DNA of 37,439 nucleotides from the NCBI GenBank assembly GCA_028277965.1, contig JANQFF010000504.1:1-37439 (forward strand), written 5' to 3'. The stretch is from Pseudomonadales bacterium (GTDB taxonomy: Bacteria > Pseudomonadota > Gammaproteobacteria > Pseudomonadales > Azotimanducaceae). Both the position numbers and the translations under genes were made by a program. Positions 23,226-32,564 of this stretch are shown piece by piece; position 1 is the first letter of the stretch; each line of letters begins with the position of its first letter. A model generated the notes under the pieces. That model saw nothing but the letters and a program-made list of their open reading frames with translations. It was not told the DNA's origin and did no database searches.

Positions 23226-24862
23226 AGCTCGAACACGCGGCCTTCGAAGACCGTCGCGTGAATATTGATGTCCCTGCTGAACCCGTCTCCTCCGTCAATT
23301 GTCAGGGGATCTTCATCCAGGACGGCAAAGTCAGCTCGCTTGCCCGCGCGCAGGCTGCCGGTGATATCGGCCATACCGAGAATATGGGCTGCATTGATTG
23401 TGATGGCCTGGAGTGCCTGGTAAGGAGTGAGTCGTTCCTCTGCTCCCATCACGTCACCGACGTGGTTTTCCCGATGTACCGCAACCCACGCACTGTTGAG
23501 GGGTTCAGCCGGTGCCATCGTGAAATCGGAATGAAGGGCGGTATTGATGTCATGTCTGAAACAGGATCCGAGGCGCGACATCTGGGACGCTCGCTCGTAG
23601 CCAATGCCGCGTTTAGCGTAGATGTCGGAAAGCTCATGCAGGTAGTAAACGTTGGCGGAGACCTGTGCGCCGAGCGCTTTGATCCGCCGGATCTGTTCGG
23701 GTGTGCTGAAGCCGAAGTGTTCCAGGGTAAAGCCATGATTGAAGCGAGGCCGCTCGAATTGCATTTTTTCGAGGATGTCGAGGGTCAGCTCTGCACCAAG
23801 ATCGCCGGTGACGTGGACATGAATCTGATACCCGGCATGCCAATACGCGCGTATCTGCTGCTCCAGAGCGTCAGGTGGCATTAACCATTCACCGTCGTGG
23901 CCGTCGATGTAACCAGGCGCCTGAAGCTGCGCAAGCTGGCTGAAGAAAGCACCATCGCTGAAGAGTTTGATGTGTTTACCGAACTTGAGTCGGTGGGAGT
24001 TCCGAACGGGCAGGCTGTCAGCCATCGCAACCGCTTCCTCAGGGGATTTACCTCCCGCAAGCATGCGCATGCCGTGCGCAACCAGTCGGGTACGGAAGGG
24101 AACCTCATCACCTTCCAGAATCTCAGCCAGCGCACTCGCTTCGGATTCGAAATCGAAAAGCCCCGTTGCGAGGTCGCCAATGGTCGTGTGTCCCCCGTGG
24201 TGGACAACTGCTTTCAGTTTCTCCAGCCCGTCAGCATATTTTTCAGGTGCAAGTATCCACGGATTGAGGCGGTTGATCGCAAACGCGAGGCCATTTTCGT
24301 AGAAGTGGCCCGCCTGGAGATTGATCTGGGAACCCGACCTGATGTCTTCGTTGTCAGCGCGCACCATCTCGAGCGCACCATCATTCATGTAGAGCTCATG
24401 GAAAGACCGGTGCCAGACCACAATCGGCCTGGTTGTGGATATCGTGTTGATCCGTTCGCGATGCATCGTACCGTGCCAGAGTTGGTGGTACCCCCAGATA
24501 AAAAGAGGTTCTCCTGCCTCAAGCCCTTCATCGAGCGCTCGCATGCGGTCGTCGAAGCCTGTGTCAGTTGTGGTTGGTTCCACGGTTCCCCAGGGTAATT
24601 TCCAGCGCATGGCGGTAATGAAGTGCATGGGCAGAAGAACGGCAGCCATGGTGGGGTGCAGGTGTGGATCGATGAATCCGGGGGTGATGAACTTGTCCGC
24701 AAAACGCTCGTCGACGGTGTGAGGGTGGGCATCGAGCCACGGGGCCATGTGCGAACGGTCTCCTACCTCGACAATCGTGTCATCCCTGACGAGGAGCGCA
24801 TCGCCCCTGGGGAGTGATGCGTTCATCGTGATGACCGATTTAGCAGGATACAGCGTGTACAT
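23222..24862 (-). CDS. amidohydrolase family protein, YtcJ-like (amidohydrolase_3)
   Basis: 546 residues, the usual YtcJ length. The N-terminal beta domain (VITMNASLPRGDALLVRDDTIVEVGD) is followed by FITPGFIDPHLHP with the metal ligands His67 and His69. Further family elements are the IHVHVTGDLG strand (about 346-355), TLEHFGF and ALHSDFTMAP, which supplies the conserved Asp. The C-terminus AGKRADFAVLDEDPLTI is typical. It hydrolyses an amide or related C-N bond using a metal centre. The subfamily includes N-substituted formamide deformylase, of interest because a dimethylformamidase-like gene lies downstream at 29710, but this specificity is unproven. Translation is coupled to the COG0523 gene, and it is divergent from an MFS gene. 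Confidence 0.9.
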   Translation of the reverse strand: MYTLYPAKSVITMNASLPRGDALLVRDDTIVEVGDRSHMAPWLDAHPHTVDERFADKFITPGFIDPHLHPTMAAVLLPMHFITAMRWKLPWGTVEPTTTDTGFDDRMRALDEGLEAGEPLFIWGYHQLWHGTMHRERINTISTTRPIVVWHRSFHELYMNDGALEMVRADNEDIRSGSQINLQAGHFYENGLAFAINRLNPWILAPEKYADGLEKLKAVVHHGGHTTIGDLATGLFDFESEASALAEILEGDEVPFRTRLVAHGMRMLAGGKSPEEAVAMADSLPVRNSHRLKFGKHIKLFSDGAFFSQLAQLQAPGYIDGHDGEWLMPPDALEQQIRAYWHAGYQIHVHVTGDLGAELTLDILEKMQFERPRFNHGFTLEHFGFSTPEQIRRIKALGAQVSANVYYLHELSDIYAKRGIGYERASQMSRLGSCFRHDINTALHSDFTMAPAEPLNSAWVAVHRENHVGDVMGAEERLTPYQALQAITINAAHILGMADITGSLRAGKRADFAVLDEDPLTIDGGDGFSRDINIHATVFEGRVFEL

Positions 24863-24895
24863 GGGAGCGTATGGGTTCTTCTTTCATGCTCTAAT

Positions 24896-26203
24896 GTGTC
24901 GTTTCGGTCGGGGCGACGCAAGCTGAACGGCACTTCAGACAAGATTTACTTCGGTTACTGGCTGGTGATCGTGGCGTTTATGGCGCAGTTCGTGTCGATT
25001 GGCATGTACAGCTACGTCCTGGGTTCATTTATGACGCCGATGATCGACGAGTTGGGATGGAGCCGGGCTGACTTCACCCTCACACGTACGATTGGTCAGT
25101 TTGTCATGGCGTTCGTGGGTGTTTTTGTCGGCGCGCGGGTCGATCGCATTGGTGGCCGACCCATCATGCTGGTTGGCACCACGGTGCTCGCATCTACACT
25201 GGCGCTGCACAGCCTGGTAGAAGACCTGTTCGTCTGGTGGCTCCTGAACGGGGTGGCACTCACGGTGGGTTGCGCGATGGTCGGGAACCTTGTCGTGAAT
25301 GTCACTCTCTCCAAGTGGTTTGTCGTCAATCGGGGTAAAGCGATCGCATTTGCTGCAATGGGTGTTTCGTTTGGTGGCATTGCCCTGACACCGCTTGCGA
25401 CCTGGCTGATTGATACGATTGGCTGGCGGCCGGCCTGGGTCTGGCTCGGGGCGCTGGCTGCGGTGCTCCTGTATCCGATGGCGATCTTCATGCGCCGGGC
25501 CCCCGAAGACTATGGATTACATCCGGACGGGTTGAGTGATGCGCAGATAGCCGCGGGCGGCGGGGCAAGAGCAGAGGCAGAAAATGCAAATGCGTACACC
25601 CGAAGTGAAGCGTTGCGTACGTATTCCTTTTACGCTCTCGTGACCGCGTTTGGGTTCTTTTCCATCAATATTGTCGTCATGATCCTTCAGACGATCCCAT
25701 ACCTCACGGACTATGGATTTTCGCGGGGGGAAGCAGCGTTGGCCATGATCTTCGCGTCGATACCCGCCATGCTGTCAAAACCGGTCTGGGGTGTTCTTAT
25801 TGACCGGGTCCCGGTCAAACCCCTCGCTGCATTATCTGCCGCGGTCACGGGTCTGGCTCTATTCATGATCGTCGCCGCGGTGGGGGGAGGTCAGCTCACG
25901 CTGATCTTCGTCGCGTATATCGTCCTCGGTCTGGGTTGGGGCGGCATGATTCCGATGCAGGAAGTCATCTGGGCCTCTTTCTTTGGACGCCGGCACATCG
26001 GGGCGATACGTGGGGCGGGTATGCCGTTTGCGCTGGCACTGGGGGCGATCGCTCCCTGGGCGGTTTCCTACTATCACGACCTGAACGGGGTCTATGACGG
26101 GGCGCTGCTTGTAGTAGCGGGTCTGAACGTGTTTTCAGGTGTTCTGATTTTCCTTGTCCCCCCTCCTGAGCGGGAGAGGCGAAAGACGCGGAAGATGGCA
26201 TAA
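24896..26203 (+). CDS. MFS transporter (oxalate/formate antiporter or monocarboxylate type)
   Basis: 435 residues with twelve membrane segments. FGYWLVIVAFMAQFVSIGMYSYVLGSF at the start (about 19-45), the loop motif GARVDRIGGRP (about 78-88; the MFS G-x-x-x-D-R-x-G-R-R/P signature), and the central charged linker before TM7 place it in the OFA/MCT-like group, which carries small carboxylates. The start is a GTG at 24896 with no clear ribosome-binding site; a later start would lose little before the first helix. It is followed 27 bases later by pyruvate phosphate dikinase, so the two are probably co-transcribed, consistent with uptake of a C3-C4 acid, although that link is inferred. Confidence 0.85.
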   Translation: MSFRSGRRKLNGTSDKIYFGYWLVIVAFMAQFVSIGMYSYVLGSFMTPMIDELGWSRADFTLTRTIGQFVMAFVGVFVGARVDRIGGRPIMLVGTTVLASTLALHSLVEDLFVWWLLNGVALTVGCAMVGNLVVNVTLSKWFVVNRGKAIAFAAMGVSFGGIALTPLATWLIDTIGWRPAWVWLGALAAVLLYPMAIFMRRAPEDYGLHPDGLSDAQIAAGGGARAEAENANAYTRSEALRTYSFYALVTAFGFFSINIVVMILQTIPYLTDYGFSRGEAALAMIFASIPAMLSKPVWGVLIDRVPVKPLAALSAAVTGLALFMIVAAVGGGQLTLIFVAYIVLGLGWGGMIPMQEVIWASFFGRRHIGAIRGAGMPFALALGAIAPWAVSYYHDLNGVYDGALLVVAGLNVFSGVLIFLVPPPERERRKTRKMA

Positions 26204-26230
26204 TCCGGTACATCAGGGGGGAGCAAAAAC

Positions 26231-28846
26231 GTGGCGAAACGGGTTTACCTTTTCAGCGAAGGCGGCAGGGATGATCGTGAGTTGTTGGGCGGAAAAGGCG
26301 CTAACCTGTGTGAGATGACCAATCTTGGTCTCCCGGTCCCTTACGGGTTCATCATCACCACCCCAACCTGCCACGAGTTTTTCGAAGCAGGTAACCGCCT
26401 GCCTTCGATGTTGGAAGAGGAATACCAGGTGGCGCTGGGTCTGGTCGAGAACAAGATGGGGCGTGAGTTCGGCAACCCACAGAATGCGCTTCTGTGTTCG
26501 GTGCGTTCAGGCGCGGCTGTGTCGATGCCGGGGATGATGAATACAATTCTGAATCTCGGGCTCAACGATGAGATCACAGAAGGCCTGGCTGCCCAGACAG
26601 GAAATCCACGGTTCGCTTATGACTGTTATCGGCGTCTGATCCAGATGTACGGTGACGTCGTCCTGGGTGTGGAGGGATCGCTTTTCGAAGACGAGATCAT
26701 TCGGTTCAAGAGTGAGCGCGGATTGACCCATGACGTGGAACTGAGCGCCGAAGACTGGCAGGACGTGATTACCGCGTTCAAAAAGCTCGTCGAATTCCCC
26801 CAGGACCCTTATGCCCAGTTGAAAGGTGCGATAGAAGCGGTCTTCCTGTCCTGGCACACACCTCGTGCCCACGTGTACAGAGAGATGCACAACATCCCGG
26901 AATCCCTGGGCACAGCGGTTAACGTGCAAGCAATGGTGTTCGGAAATTCAGGTGATAGTTCCGGGTCGGGCGTGGCGTTTACACGTAACCCTTCCACAGG
27001 TGAACACAAGTTTTTTGGTGAGTTTCTTTTCAATGCAGCGGGTGAGGACGTGGTTGCGGGCATCCGTACGCCAGAACCTATCGATGCTCTCGGTAAACGC
27101 ATGCCACAGGTGTATGACCAACTCGATGAAACGCAGAAGCTACTGGAGCGTCATTACCGGGATATGCAGGACATCGAATTTACGGTCGATAACGGCCGGT
27201 TCTACATGCTGCAGACCCGTAGTGGCAAACGAACGGGGCGTGCATCAATCAAAATAGCAGTCGACATGGTCAAAGAAGGCCTGATTGACGAGAAAGAGGC
27301 ATTGATGCGGGTCTCGCCGGAACATGTTGAGGCGTTCCTGCATCCAATGGTCGATCCCGATGCAAAGCAGGACATCGTAGCTACAGGTTTACCGGCAAGT
27401 CCGGGTGGAGCGACGGGCCAGGTTGTCTTTTCAGCTGACGAGGCCGTGGAAGTTGCGGGCGATGGAACGCCTGTGATTCTCGTACGCCGGGAAACGACGC
27501 CGGAAGATATCCACGGCATGAAGGTCGCGGAAGGGATACTCACGGAACTGGGCGGGATGACGTCCCATGCAGCAGTGGTCGCCCGGGGTATGGGTGTATG
27601 TGCAATCACCGGTTGTGGCAGCCTCAGTCTTGATTACGAGCAGGGTGTCGTGACGACCGAGGGCGGTCATACGATTCGTCGGGGTGATGTCATCACCCTC
27701 GACGGCACCTCCGGTGAGGTGATGCTGGGTGATATACCCAAGACTGAGGCGAGTGCCAGCCAGGACTTCCAGACGGTTCTGTCATGGGCAGACAAATATC
27801 GACGACTGAAAATCAGGGCGAATGCAGAGACGCCGGACGATGCGGCCAAGGCGCGTGAACTCGGTGCGGAAGGTATTGGGCTGTGCCGGACCGAGCACAT
27901 GTTTTTTGAGGCTGACCGGTTGGACCATATGCGCGGCATGATCCTCGCGGAAAATTCAACCGAGCGCCAGGTCTATCTCGACAGGCTGATCGATTACCAG
28001 CATGCAGACATGCTCGAACTATTCAAAGTCATGGATGGTCTGCCCGTAACGGTTCGTCTGTTGGACCCACCGCTGCACGAGTTTCTGCCGCATGGCGAAG
28101 ACGACATGCGGTCTCTTGCGGAGCGGCTTGGCAAACCGGTCCAGACGATACGCGACACGACAGCAAATCTGGTTGAGGTAAACCCGATGCTCGGTTTCCG
28201 GGGTTGTCGTCTGTCCGTAGTGATACCTGAGATCACCGAAATGCAGGTTCAAGCGATCATCGGAGCAGCCGTTGAAGCAATAGAGCAGGGCTTCCGGGCT
28301 CTGCCTGAAATCATGATTCCGCTGGTGACCAATGTCCGCGAGATTCGGCTGGTAAACGAAATCATCGACAAAGGCGTGCACAAAATCCTTCGCGAGAAGC
28401 ACATGTCTGTTCCGTACAAGATCGGAACGATGATGGAAACGCCGCGCGCGTGCCTTGGTGCGGGACGGCTCGCACCTGCCGTCGAATTCATGAGTTTTGG
28501 CACCAACGATCTGACGCAGATGACCTACGGGTTTTCGCGCGATGACGCGGGTAAGTTCATACCGCAGTACCTCGAGAAGAAACTGATCGAAACGGATCCG
28601 TTCGTGTCGCTGGACCAGAGAGCTGTCGGGCGGTTGATGCGTATGGCGATTGGTGAGTCGAGCATTCGCAAGAAGGGCATTAAATACGGGATCTGCGGGG
28701 AACATGGCGGCGATCCGCGATCGATCTATTTCTGTCATGAGCTGGGGCTGGAATACGTTTCCTGCAGTCCTTACCGTGTGCCGGTTGCGCGTATAGCCGC
28801 CGCTCAGGCAAATGTTGAAGGCGACCTGTTAGGGTTAGAAGGGTGA
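26231..28846 (+). CDS. ppdK: pyruvate, phosphate dikinase
   Basis: 871 residues, full family length. Domains in order: N-terminal nucleotide-binding domain (LGGKGANLCEM, VRSGAAVSMPGMM, GEFLFNAAGEDVVAG), phosphohistidine domain with GGMTSHAAVVARGMG carrying the catalytic His446, and C-terminal pyruvate-binding barrel (LCRTEHMFFE, LGFRGCRLS, MMETPRACL, FMSFGTNDLTQMTYGFSRDD, GICGEHGGDP with the conserved Cys). It interconverts pyruvate + ATP + Pi with phosphoenolpyruvate + AMP + PPi, and in heterotrophic bacteria is often gluconeogenic from C3 acids. No PpdK regulatory kinase is nearby. Start GTG with GGGGGGAG upstream. The TauD-like gene follows 27 bases later. Confidence 0.97.
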   Translation: MAKRVYLFSEGGRDDRELLGGKGANLCEMTNLGLPVPYGFIITTPTCHEFFEAGNRLPSMLEEEYQVALGLVENKMGREFGNPQNALLCSVRSGAAVSMPGMMNTILNLGLNDEITEGLAAQTGNPRFAYDCYRRLIQMYGDVVLGVEGSLFEDEIIRFKSERGLTHDVELSAEDWQDVITAFKKLVEFPQDPYAQLKGAIEAVFLSWHTPRAHVYREMHNIPESLGTAVNVQAMVFGNSGDSSGSGVAFTRNPSTGEHKFFGEFLFNAAGEDVVAGIRTPEPIDALGKRMPQVYDQLDETQKLLERHYRDMQDIEFTVDNGRFYMLQTRSGKRTGRASIKIAVDMVKEGLIDEKEALMRVSPEHVEAFLHPMVDPDAKQDIVATGLPASPGGATGQVVFSADEAVEVAGDGTPVILVRRETTPEDIHGMKVAEGILTELGGMTSHAAVVARGMGVCAITGCGSLSLDYEQGVVTTEGGHTIRRGDVITLDGTSGEVMLGDIPKTEASASQDFQTVLSWADKYRRLKIRANAETPDDAAKARELGAEGIGLCRTEHMFFEADRLDHMRGMILAENSTERQVYLDRLIDYQHADMLELFKVMDGLPVTVRLLDPPLHEFLPHGEDDMRSLAERLGKPVQTIRDTTANLVEVNPMLGFRGCRLSVVIPEITEMQVQAIIGAAVEAIEQGFRALPEIMIPLVTNVREIRLVNEIIDKGVHKILREKHMSVPYKIGTMMETPRACLGAGRLAPAVEFMSFGTNDLTQMTYGFSRDDAGKFIPQYLEKKLIETDPFVSLDQRAVGRLMRMAIGESSIRKKGIKYGICGEHGGDPRSIYFCHELGLEYVSCSPYRVPVARIAAAQANVEGDLLGLEG

Positions 28847-28873
28847 GTAGAGACCGGGTAAGAGGAGATTGGT

Positions 28874-29713
28874 ATGGGTTATGACAAGATAGATGTGACG
28901 CCTGCCGGGCCGGTTGGGGCGTTTGTATCCGGCGTTGATCTGAGTGACTTCGACAATACGACCCTGGATGAGCTTCGTCAGGCGTTCAGCGAACATTCGG
29001 TTCTCTTTTTTCGTAACCAGAACCTCACGCCTGAAGACCACATTGCGTTTGCAGAAAGATGGGGCGATATCAACGTCAATCGCTTCTTTGCCGCGGTCGA
29101 CGGTTACCCTCAGATTGCGCAGGTTCTCAAAGAGCCGGACCAGAAAATCAATATCGGCGGTGGCTGGCACACGGATCACTCGTACGATCAGATTCCAGCT
29201 CTGGGATCGATGCTGTACGCGCGCGAAGTTCCGGCTGTCGGCGGAGACACCCTTTATGCCAGCACATGCGCCGCGTATGACACATTGTCAGACGGTCTGA
29301 AGGAAACGTTATCTGGTCTCACGGCTATTCACTCGTCCAGGCATGTATTTGGCCGCAACGCCGAACGTGAGGAGGCAATGTCAGGACGGATTGGAAATCC
29401 GGACGCCGCAACTCAGGATGCAGAGCATCCGGCAGTGATCACACATCCCTTATCGGGAAGAAAGTCGCTTTACGTCAATCCCGGATTTACCTTGCGTTTT
29501 AAGGGCTGGACAGACGAAGAGTCTGCCCCGCTCCTGCAATACCTCTATCAACACATCGGTCAACCGGAACACACCTACCGGTTCAGCTGGGAAAAAGGTT
29601 CGCTTGCGTTCTGGGACAACCGGGCGACCTGGCATTGGGCTGTGAACGACTACCACGGCAAACGCAGGCTTCTGCATCGCATCACGCTTGAAGGTGAGCC
29701 GGTTGCCGCATGA
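28874..29713 (+). CDS. TauD/TfdA-family dioxygenase coupled to a dimethylformamidase-like gene
   Basis: 279 residues. The iron-binding triad is His99 and Asp101 in GGGWHTDHSYD, and His254 in WDNRATWHWAVNDY; Arg269 (LLHRITLEG) fits the 2-oxoglutarate-binding site. It belongs to the same family as the gene at 15963 but is clearly diverged, especially in the substrate-lid region (about 150-180). AGAGGAG precedes the ATG. The stop overlaps the start of the next gene by four bases (ATGA), so this oxygenase and the hydrolase are made together. A likely logic is oxidative attack on a substrate followed by C-N hydrolysis, or the reverse order; the actual substrate is unknown. Confidence 0.93.
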   Translation: MGYDKIDVTPAGPVGAFVSGVDLSDFDNTTLDELRQAFSEHSVLFFRNQNLTPEDHIAFAERWGDINVNRFFAAVDGYPQIAQVLKEPDQKINIGGGWHTDHSYDQIPALGSMLYAREVPAVGGDTLYASTCAAYDTLSDGLKETLSGLTAIHSSRHVFGRNAEREEAMSGRIGNPDAATQDAEHPAVITHPLSGRKSLYVNPGFTLRFKGWTDEESAPLLQYLYQHIGQPEHTYRFSWEKGSLAFWDNRATWHWAVNDYHGKRRLLHRITLEGEPVAA

Positions 29714-31806
29714 GTCATGAACTTCCCGGAGGCTTTGTCAAAGACATAGTCGGCTATTGTGACCCGCTGTCTGTCAGGCCCGGCGATCGTGTAGGTTTCA
29801 AGCTTTCAAGCTATGCGCCGGGACCGGCGATCACGAGCCTTGTCCGTCTGATCAGCGGTGATGATCGGCCCCACGGAACGGGCCTCGTAGAAGAGCCGAT
29901 CGACAGTGACCTCCCCGCCGAGGTTGATGTCCAGCACCAACCGCTGACACCCGGGTCTTACGCAGTGGTTTCGGGCATGCCGGAGGTCGCCTCGGGTGAG
30001 TTGTCTCTCTGGTTTTATCCGACGCTTGTTAATTCCGAACGACAGACGCTCGTTTCTGCCGGTAGCTTTGCGATCGCGTGCAGTGAGATAGGAATCTATG
30101 CGCGGTGGGAAGGGGGGGACCTTCTGCTTGAAATGCCTGTTCAGGAGCGGCGCTGGCATGAAGTCAAATTCACATTTAGTCAGGCTGTGGAATTGTCGGT
30201 GTCGGTGGAGGCGTTGGGTGTGGGGGAACGGCCACAGCAGTTTCAATTGAGTTGTGAGGGTCCTGCGGGTATCCCTGGAGTTGATTGGTGGTTTGCCGCT
30301 GCACAGAAAGGGCAGGGGCATTTCAACGGCAGGCTGGAAAAACCGACGCTGATATCAAATGGTGAGGTGGTCGCCTCGTGGGATTTTTCGATAGGGATCG
30401 GTACCCAGGAAATCAGCGACGTCAGTGGGCACGGTCATCACGGTGAGCTTTTCCAGAACCCGACACGCGGGGTATGCGGGCATCTGTGGGATGGCAGCGT
30501 TCAGAACTATCTCATCAACCCGGATCACTATGGCGCCATTCACTTTCATGAGGACGACATCACCGATGCGTGTTGGGAAGACACTGTCAGCCTGAATGTT
30601 CCCGACGATCTGCCCAGCGGCCAATATGCACTGAAAATCGAACAGGGTGCATCGGAAGACTATGTGCCGTTTTTTGTACGGGCTCCTGAAGGGAAACCTG
30701 GTTCGAAGGTTGCGTATCTTGCGTCCACGGCTACATATCTTGCTTATGCCAATCAGCGGCTGGGTTTTACCAATGATGCATTCGGTGACACGAGTGTACG
30801 ATACGCTAACGACGCATATCTGTTTGCGCACCCTGAAATCGGCTTCTCGCACTACGAATATCACCGTGATCGCAGCGGTGTTCACTTTTCCTCGCGCCTG
30901 CGACCGATTCTGAACATGAAGCCGAGGAACCAGACGTGGTCTTTTAACGCAGATACCCACCTGACTGCCTGGTTTGAAGCCAAGGGTGAGAGTTATGACG
31001 TGATCACCGACGAAGATCTTCATCTTGAGGGAGAGGCAGCGCTGGCGGACTACAGGGTGGTCATTACAGGTACCCATCCAGAGTACTACTCAACCGAAAT
31101 GCGTGATGGTCTGGAATCCTGGCTCGGCAATGGCGGTCGCCTGATGTACATGGGTGGTAACGGCTTTTACTGGCGAGTTGCTTTCCAACCGGGCAATCCC
31201 GCAATTATGGAAGTGCGTCGCGCTGAAGATGGCACGCGTGCCTGGATAGCTGAACCGGGTGAGTACTACCACCAGTTCAACGGTGAGTACGGCGGGTTGT
31301 GGCGCCGGCTCGGTAAACCGCCTAATCAGCTTGTGGGTATAGGTTTTGCCGCGCAGGGTTTCGATGGTGGCACCTACTACAGGGTCGAGCAGGGGGCACT
31401 GGATCCCAGAGTAGCCTTTGTCACGGAAGGGCTCGAGACGTCGGACACCTGGGGTAACTTCGGCAACCAGGGCGGCGGTGCCGCGGGCGAAGAAATTGAC
31501 CGTTGGGATCCTATGCTCGGCTCCCCCGAACATGCAGTCATCATCGCAACCTCCGAAAATCATCGTCCCGGGATGCTTCGCGTCAAGGAAGAGTTCCACA
31601 TGACAGAAGCGCTGAGGAGCGACCCCAACGTGCGCGCTGACATGGTGTTCTTCGAAGTCCCCGGTGGGGGCGCCGTTTTCAGCACCGGCTCTATCTCATA
31701 TGCGGGGTCCCTCGCGCACAACAACTACAACAATGAGATCGAAACGATCACGTCCAACGTGCTGCAACGGTTCAAGGATCCCGAGCCGTTTGAGATGCCG
31801 GGTTGA
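29710..31806 (+). CDS. N,N-dimethylformamidase large-subunit-like hydrolase
   Basis: 698 residues. An N-terminal beta domain is followed by a LamG/concanavalin-like segment (about 95-225, GELSLWFYPTL ... HEVKFTFSQAVELSVSVEA ... GRLEKPTLI). The large C-terminal domain has traits of the DmfA2 family: VAYLASTATYLAYAN (about 334-348), YRVVITGTHPEYYSTEM (about 448-464), RLMYMGGNGFYWRV (about 477-490) and EYYHQFNGEYGGLWRRLGKPPNQLVG (about 518-543). In DMFase the large subunit holds a mononuclear iron bound by two Tyr and a Glu, and hydrolyses DMF to dimethylamine and formate. The small subunit gene is absent here, so the substrate may differ. It is slightly shorter than DmfA2 (about 760 residues). 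Translation is coupled to the TauD-like gene. Confidence 0.8.
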   Translation: MSHELPGGFVKDIVGYCDPLSVRPGDRVGFKLSSYAPGPAITSLVRLISGDDRPHGTGLVEEPIDSDLPAEVDVQHQPLTPGSYAVVSGMPEVASGELSLWFYPTLVNSERQTLVSAGSFAIACSEIGIYARWEGGDLLLEMPVQERRWHEVKFTFSQAVELSVSVEALGVGERPQQFQLSCEGPAGIPGVDWWFAAAQKGQGHFNGRLEKPTLISNGEVVASWDFSIGIGTQEISDVSGHGHHGELFQNPTRGVCGHLWDGSVQNYLINPDHYGAIHFHEDDITDACWEDTVSLNVPDDLPSGQYALKIEQGASEDYVPFFVRAPEGKPGSKVAYLASTATYLAYANQRLGFTNDAFGDTSVRYANDAYLFAHPEIGFSHYEYHRDRSGVHFSSRLRPILNMKPRNQTWSFNADTHLTAWFEAKGESYDVITDEDLHLEGEAALADYRVVITGTHPEYYSTEMRDGLESWLGNGGRLMYMGGNGFYWRVAFQPGNPAIMEVRRAEDGTRAWIAEPGEYYHQFNGEYGGLWRRLGKPPNQLVGIGFAAQGFDGGTYYRVEQGALDPRVAFVTEGLETSDTWGNFGNQGGGAAGEEIDRWDPMLGSPEHAVIIATSENHRPGMLRVKEEFHMTEALRSDPNVRADMVFFEVPGGGAVFSTGSISYAGSLAHNNYNNEIETITSNVLQRFKDPEPFEMPG

Positions 31807-31841
31807 GTCAGCACCCGGGCAGCTCATCAATGCTGATGAGC
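31796..31841. repeat. two adjacent stem-loops at a convergent gene junction
   Basis: TGCCGGGT and ACCCGGGCA (31796-31821, one bulged base) enclose the stops of both convergent genes. Immediately beside it GCTCATCA and TGATGAGC (31822-31841) form a perfect 8-bp hairpin with a four-base loop inside the 3' end of the RAYT gene. Neither has a T run, so they may slow transcription or protect 3' ends rather than act as intrinsic terminators. Confidence 0.4.
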
Positions 31842-32485
31842 CGATGCCGCCGCCAGCCTTTCTGGAGCAACCAGAACTGGGGCAGGGCCGTCTCCCTTGC
31901 GTAGGGTGGAGCTTTGTTGAACAGCCCCTTCCAACCCTGAAACCAGATACCTGAGCTGATGGGATCGATCCTGGCGGATGGTTTCCTGCCAGTGCGCTGG
32001 AACACATGCTTTCGGGCATTCAGAAGCACATAGGCGAGAGCATTTCTGACTTCCCTGGGGGTTTTCAGGACCCTGGAGTGATAACGACCGTCCAGGACCG
32101 GCCCTTTGCGCTGAAACACGCGGTTTACGGCCCGTGCAAATCGTGCCCCCACGCTTTTCATGCCGCTGGCGAGACACGTTTTGTCGTCTGCTTCGACGAT
32201 GCAGTGCACGTGATCGTCCTGCACTGAGTAGTGAATCACTCGAAAACCGTTTCGATCTGAACACAACGCCAGAGTCTGCCTGAAGGCATTGAAGAACTTT
32301 CGATTCCTGAGTTTCGGAATGACTTTCCTGACGCGAAAGGTCACATGAACCGGTTGTTCCTTCACCGACTCTCTTTCCCGGTGCATGACGCGCGGTCGAG
32401 GCCCTCTTGGCCGTCCGGCCCCGGGTTGTTTTCCACCCCACTTGCGCGGAAATTCGATATCGAGTTGTTTACTTGTAACAGGCAT
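31808..32485 (-). CDS. REP-associated tyrosine transposase (RAYT, Y1/HUH superfamily)
   Basis: About 225 residues from the ATG at 32485 (a GTG two codons earlier is possible). The HUH metal-binding motif is H-V-H in QDDHVHCIVEADD (about residue 92 to 94). The predicted nucleophile Tyr lies in the later helix LAYVLLNARKHVF (about 165). The basic N-terminus (KQPGAGRPRGPRPRV) is typical of the single-domain TnpA_REP group. These enzymes cut and join single-stranded REP hairpins and are thought to spread them, while themselves having become chromosomal single-copy genes. An inverted pair of REPs lies about 210 bases upstream of its start, and more copies occur in the window. No IS200/IS605 ends or TnpB are visible. 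Confidence 0.92.
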   Translation of the reverse strand: MPVTSKQLDIEFPRKWGGKQPGAGRPRGPRPRVMHRERESVKEQPVHVTFRVRKVIPKLRNRKFFNAFRQTLALCSDRNGFRVIHYSVQDDHVHCIVEADDKTCLASGMKSVGARFARAVNRVFQRKGPVLDGRYHSRVLKTPREVRNALAYVLLNARKHVFQRTGRKPSARIDPISSGIWFQGWKGLFNKAPPYARETALPQFWLLQKGWRRHRLISIDELPGC

Positions 32486-32564
32486 GCACACTAGTTTAGG
32501 GCTATGTATAGATAAATCAACAGAGAAATGTGGAAGAAGAGTGGAAATGAGGAAGATAGGCAGC

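Noticed and set aside
30130-30160. AGGAGCGGCGCTGG in the dimethylformamidase-like gene as a further REP copy
   Set aside because: Only the first eight bases match, inside coding sequence and without the second arm.
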